64,000 nucleotides of DNA from an uncultured Christensenella sp. GTDB lineage: Bacteria > Bacillota > Clostridia > Christensenellales > Pumilibacteraceae. A program made the translations under genes and the position numbers. The notes beneath the pieces are model-generated. The model was not told the origin of the DNA, did no database searches, and saw only the letters and a program-made list of their open reading frames with translations. Positions 61,304-64,000 of the stretch are shown piece by piece (within the stretch, counting starts at the first letter, position 1; each line of letters starts with the position of its first letter). Location of the stretch: the NCBI GenBank assembly GCA_910579205.1, contig CAJTTD010000002.1:62001-126000 (forward strand), read 5' to 3'.

Positions 61304-62071
61304 ATGTCCAAAGTAGCGAAAACGATAGTATTCAACGCGCTGTACGCAGCCGTTGCTATCGCGCTCGTGCTGACCGTGTGGGCGGCGGGCGCGGCGATAG
61401 TCGGATCGGAGTTTGTATTGCCCGATATACCGACTACTTTTGCCGCGTTCAAAGACATTCTTGCGCTGCGCTCGTTTTGGATAGGGCTGTCGTATACGCT
61501 TTTAAGAAGCACGGTCGGGTTTTGCATTTCGATAGCGTTGTTTGCCGTGCTGTTTTATTTGAGCGCGGCGTTCACGGGCGCAAGGCGCGTTATAGAACCG
61601 ATAATTTCCGCTATGCGCACTTTGCCCACTATAGCGGTTGCGCTCATCCTTGCGATATGGGCGGGCGGCAACGGTGCGCCCGTCATACTGTCCGTATTCG
61701 TTATAATGCCTATAATGTATTCCGCCGTGCGCGCACGCGTTGCGGCTGTGCCCAAAGAATTGACCGAAGTGTGCCGAATATGCGGCGCGGGTCGATACGC
61801 TACGTTCAAGGCGTTGTGGTTTCCGTATGCGGCGTCGGCTTTGCCCGAAACGCTGTCGGGCGCGTTTTCATATAATGTCAAAGCGGTTCTCGGCGCGGAA
61901 ATACTCATATCCACGGCGAACAGTTTGGGCATGCTCATGCAAGTGGCGCGCATGTATTACGAAACGGCTATGCTCATCGCTATGACGCTTGCCGCGGTTG
62001 TCGTATCGGTGGCGAGCGAAGCGATATTGCGCGCGGTATTGGGTATCGCGCTCAGACGCTACCGAGATTGA
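61304..62071 (+). CDS. ABC transporter permease (SsuC/TauC-like)
   Basis: 255 residues with about six membrane helices and the EAA loop around PKELTEVCRICGAGRYATFK. It pairs with the binding protein two bases upstream. No ATP-binding subunit follows; the next gene has its own promoter and is a P-type ATPase. The ATPase must be encoded elsewhere or shared with another transporter. Confidence 0.9.
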   Translation: MSKVAKTIVFNALYAAVAIALVLTVWAAGAAIVGSEFVLPDIPTTFAAFKDILALRSFWIGLSYTLLRSTVGFCISIALFAVLFYLSAAFTGARRVIEPIISAMRTLPTIAVALILAIWAGGNGAPVILSVFVIMPIMYSAVRARVAAVPKELTEVCRICGAGRYATFKALWFPYAASALPETLSGAFSYNVKAVLGAEILISTANSLGMLMQVARMYYETAMLIAMTLAAVVVSVASEAILRAVLGIALRRYRD

Positions 62072-62165
62072 ACGAATGAGTATGCGCGGTAACGCGTTGT
62101 TATTATGCGTTTGCGGCGATTGGCAACAATAGAAAAATGGGCGGAATAAGTATCTCGGTAAACAC

Positions 62166-62194
62166 TTGCATTTGCCGTTTTAAAATGCTATAAT
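62166..62194 (+). promoter_or_regulatory. Promoter of the P-type ATPase gene, leaderless geometry
   Basis: TTGCAT (62166-62171), 17 bases, TATAAT (62189-62194), six bases (GACTCC), ATG at 62201. No ribosome-binding site. Confidence 0.78.
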
Positions 62195-62200
62195 GACTCC

Positions 62201-64000
62201 ATGCAAGAAAAGAACAAAAAAACAAAGAGCGTTAAGACCGCCGCGCCGCGTACCGACGAGATAGATCCCGTCGTTCCCGAGCAAGCGGCTACAAAGTCGG
62301 CGTCCGAAAAGAAGCCGCGCGCCAAAAAAACGGTAACGCGTATCGTTACCAAAGACATGCAGATCGACAATACCGAAGGGTCGTTTGACGGTGCGCTCGA
62401 TCCGTCCGTTATCGACGGGTCTGTGTTCGATGACGACGACGTTACGGAAGAGCCGATAGCCGGATATTATCACAAAACGATGACGATAGACGGCAACATG
62501 TTGAGCCACGATCAAGCTAACGTGCGCCGTCCTTTGCGCGTGCGCAAGCGCAATAAGACGGTGGATATAACTCTTGCCGAACGGTACGAGCCGTCGCCAG
62601 ATAAGGGGCTTTCTTCCGATATGGTGCAAGCCCGCATCGAGCAGGGATACGATAACTACGTAAACCGCAAAAAGGGCAAGAGCTATCTTTCCATTTTTGT
62701 TTCCAACATTTTCACATTTTTCAATGTGATGTGTTTTATCGTCGCTATCGCGCTCATAGTGGTGAGCGCGGGAGTGGGCGAGAAATTTTCCGAAGTTTTT
62801 TCCAAAGTCTTTTTCATAGTCATTATAACGGCTAATATCGTTATAGGGATAATACAAGAGATACGTTCCAAGATAACTATAGGCAAGCTGTCGCTTGTGT
62901 CAGCGCCGTCGGCAGTGGTCATACGCGACGGCGAACGCAGAGTGATTCCTACGGCGGACGTCGTTTTGGACGACATCATATGCTTCGAACTGGGCAAGCA
63001 GATATGCACGGATTCCATAGTTGTCAGCGGCGAATGCGAAGTGAACGAGGCTATGCTCACGGGAGAGAGCGAACCCGTAAAAAAACGCGTGGGCGATATG
63101 CTGTACAGCGGCTCGTTTATAAGCAGCGGCTCGGCAGTCGCGCGTGTGGATAAGGTAGGTTCTGCCAACTATGTCGAAACGCTCACGTCGTACGCCAAAA
63201 AGTACAAAAAGCCCAAGAGCGAGCTTATGAACTCCATAAAGCTCATAATAAAGATATTATCGCCGTTTATAGTTGTTATAGGCGCGCTTACCATTTTTAC
63301 GAGCTACCGCAGCGAAGTTCCCGCCGGTACGCCCGCCACGTTCCAAAACTGGTATACCATAATATCGCAAGCGGCGGGGTCGATAATAGGCATGATCCCC
63401 GCGGGCATGTTTTTGCTAACATCGCTCGCGCTCGCGGCTTCCGTCATACGTCTTGCCAAAAAGCAGACGCTCGTGCAAGACTTGTACTGCATAGAAATGC
63501 TTGCGCGCGTGGACGTCTTGTGTTTGGACAAAACGGGCACGATAACCGACGGCTCGATGGAAGTCAATAACATAATAGAGATAAAAGGATTCGACGGCAA
63601 CGAGTCGATAGGCAATATCATAGGCTCTATGCTCACCGCAACGGGTGATAACAACCAAACGGCGCTCGCTCTCGCAGACAAGTTCGGCTACAGTACTGCG
63701 TTAAAGCCCATAGCCGTTTTGCCGTTCTCATCACAGCGCAAGCTTTCCGCAGTGTCGTTTGAGGACGCGGGAACATTCATGCTCGGCGCGCCCGAGTTTG
63801 TGTTAAAGGATATGGGCGTGCGCATAGAACGCCTTATAAACGAAAACGCCGCCAACGGTTTCCGCGTAATGGTGCTTGCGCATTCTCCTGCGGACATAGT
63901 AGGCGACAAACTGCCCGCAGTGCGCCGCCCGCTGTGCTTGATAGTGATAGAGGATCATATCCGCGCGGACGCTGTCGATACCATAAAATGGTTCAAAGAA
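62201..64000 (+). CDS. Cation-transporting P-type ATPase, 3' truncated by window edge
   Basis: 600 codons are present and the frame is open at the end of the window. The first 165 residues form a long Lys/Asp-rich cytoplasmic extension (MQEKNKKTKSVKTAAPRTDE and onward), unusual for these pumps. Then come membrane helices M1-M2, the actuator domain with MLTGESEP, helices M3-M4 around the metal site (GMIPAGMFLLTSLALAASV), and the phosphorylation motif DKTGT with the phosphorylated aspartate at D443. The type (heavy metal excluded by the missing CPC; calcium or Mg/K-like plausible) cannot be fixed without the remainder. Leaderless start. Confidence 0.92.
   Translation, partial: MQEKNKKTKSVKTAAPRTDEIDPVVPEQAATKSASEKKPRAKKTVTRIVTKDMQIDNTEGSFDGALDPSVIDGSVFDDDDVTEEPIAGYYHKTMTIDGNMLSHDQANVRRPLRVRKRNKTVDITLAERYEPSPDKGLSSDMVQARIEQGYDNYVNRKKGKSYLSIFVSNIFTFFNVMCFIVAIALIVVSAGVGEKFSEVFSKVFFIVIITANIVIGIIQEIRSKITIGKLSLVSAPSAVVIRDGERRVIPTADVVLDDIICFELGKQICTDSIVVSGECEVNEAMLTGESEPVKKRVGDMLYSGSFISSGSAVARVDKVGSANYVETLTSYAKKYKKPKSELMNSIKLIIKILSPFIVVIGALTIFTSYRSEVPAGTPATFQNWYTIISQAAGSIIGMIPAGMFLLTSLALAASVIRLAKKQTLVQDLYCIEMLARVDVLCLDKTGTITDGSMEVNNIIEIKGFDGNESIGNIIGSMLTATGDNNQTALALADKFGYSTALKPIAVLPFSSQRKLSAVSFEDAGTFMLGAPEFVLKDMGVRIERLINENAANGFRVMVLAHSPADIVGDKLPAVRRPLCLIVIEDHIRADAVDTIKWFKE

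Overview
The window looks like a chromosomal segment of an anaerobic, host-associated Clostridia-type Firmicute; a gut lineage of the Christensenellales kind is my inference from gene content. Pointers are a type III glutamine synthetase, rubrerythrin, a TM1266-like regulator, BspA-type leucine-rich repeats, an M60-type (mucin-peptidase-like) surface protein, MacB-type exporters, heavy use of ATA isoleucine codons and TTGACA/TATAAT promoters with 17-base spacing. I see no rRNA, tRNA, CRISPR, prophage or insertion sequence.

Layout. 1-10.2 kb: partial MscS channel, flavin reductase, XRE regulator divergent from a DUF898 membrane protein, an AlkZ-related protein, a DUF815 ATPase with a metal-efflux-type permease, a GH2-fold protein whose catalytic residues look lost, and a lipoprotein. 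10.3-13.7 kb: the core block rpmG-secE-nusG-rplK-rplA-rplJ-rplL with an L10 leader. 13.8-17.2 kb: a TIR/LRR protein that carries an internal copy of the ribosomal protein L10 globular domain, then a degraded stretch. 17.2-27.3 kb: membrane-anchored M60 peptidase, flavodoxin, glnN behind a promoter-proximal terminator hairpin, ftsH and a membrane-anchored unknown. 27.4-34.7 kb: a three-gene ABC exporter, corA behind a ten-codon mini-ORF, an acidic membrane protein with a ROK kinase, and rubrerythrin. 34.9-45.7 kb: two fused ATPase-permease exporters run directly into two TIR-LRR genes, then a flavodoxin-like gene and a signal-less LRR protein. 45.7-50.9 kb: XRE-cupin regulator plus potABCD. 50.9-64 kb: mnmG, an acyltransferase/AMP-ligase/metallo-hydrolase operon, a histone-H1-like tailed membrane protein, citrate synthase (minus strand), a TM1266-like protein with an ABC binding protein and permease behind a structured leader, and a partial P-type ATPase.

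Most unusual is the set of intracellular TIR and LRR proteins. Three genes join a TIR domain to BspA-like repeats without any signal peptide, an arrangement that recalls NLR-type sensors. The first lies directly downstream of rplJL and contains about 115 residues matching this organism's own L10 at about 60% identity by hand count. It keeps the globular domain but lacks the L7/L12-binding tail. A second genome-wide theme is leaderless expression: five genes have the fixed geometry -35/N17/-10/N6/ATG, two more nearly so, and none has a Shine-Dalgarno sequence.
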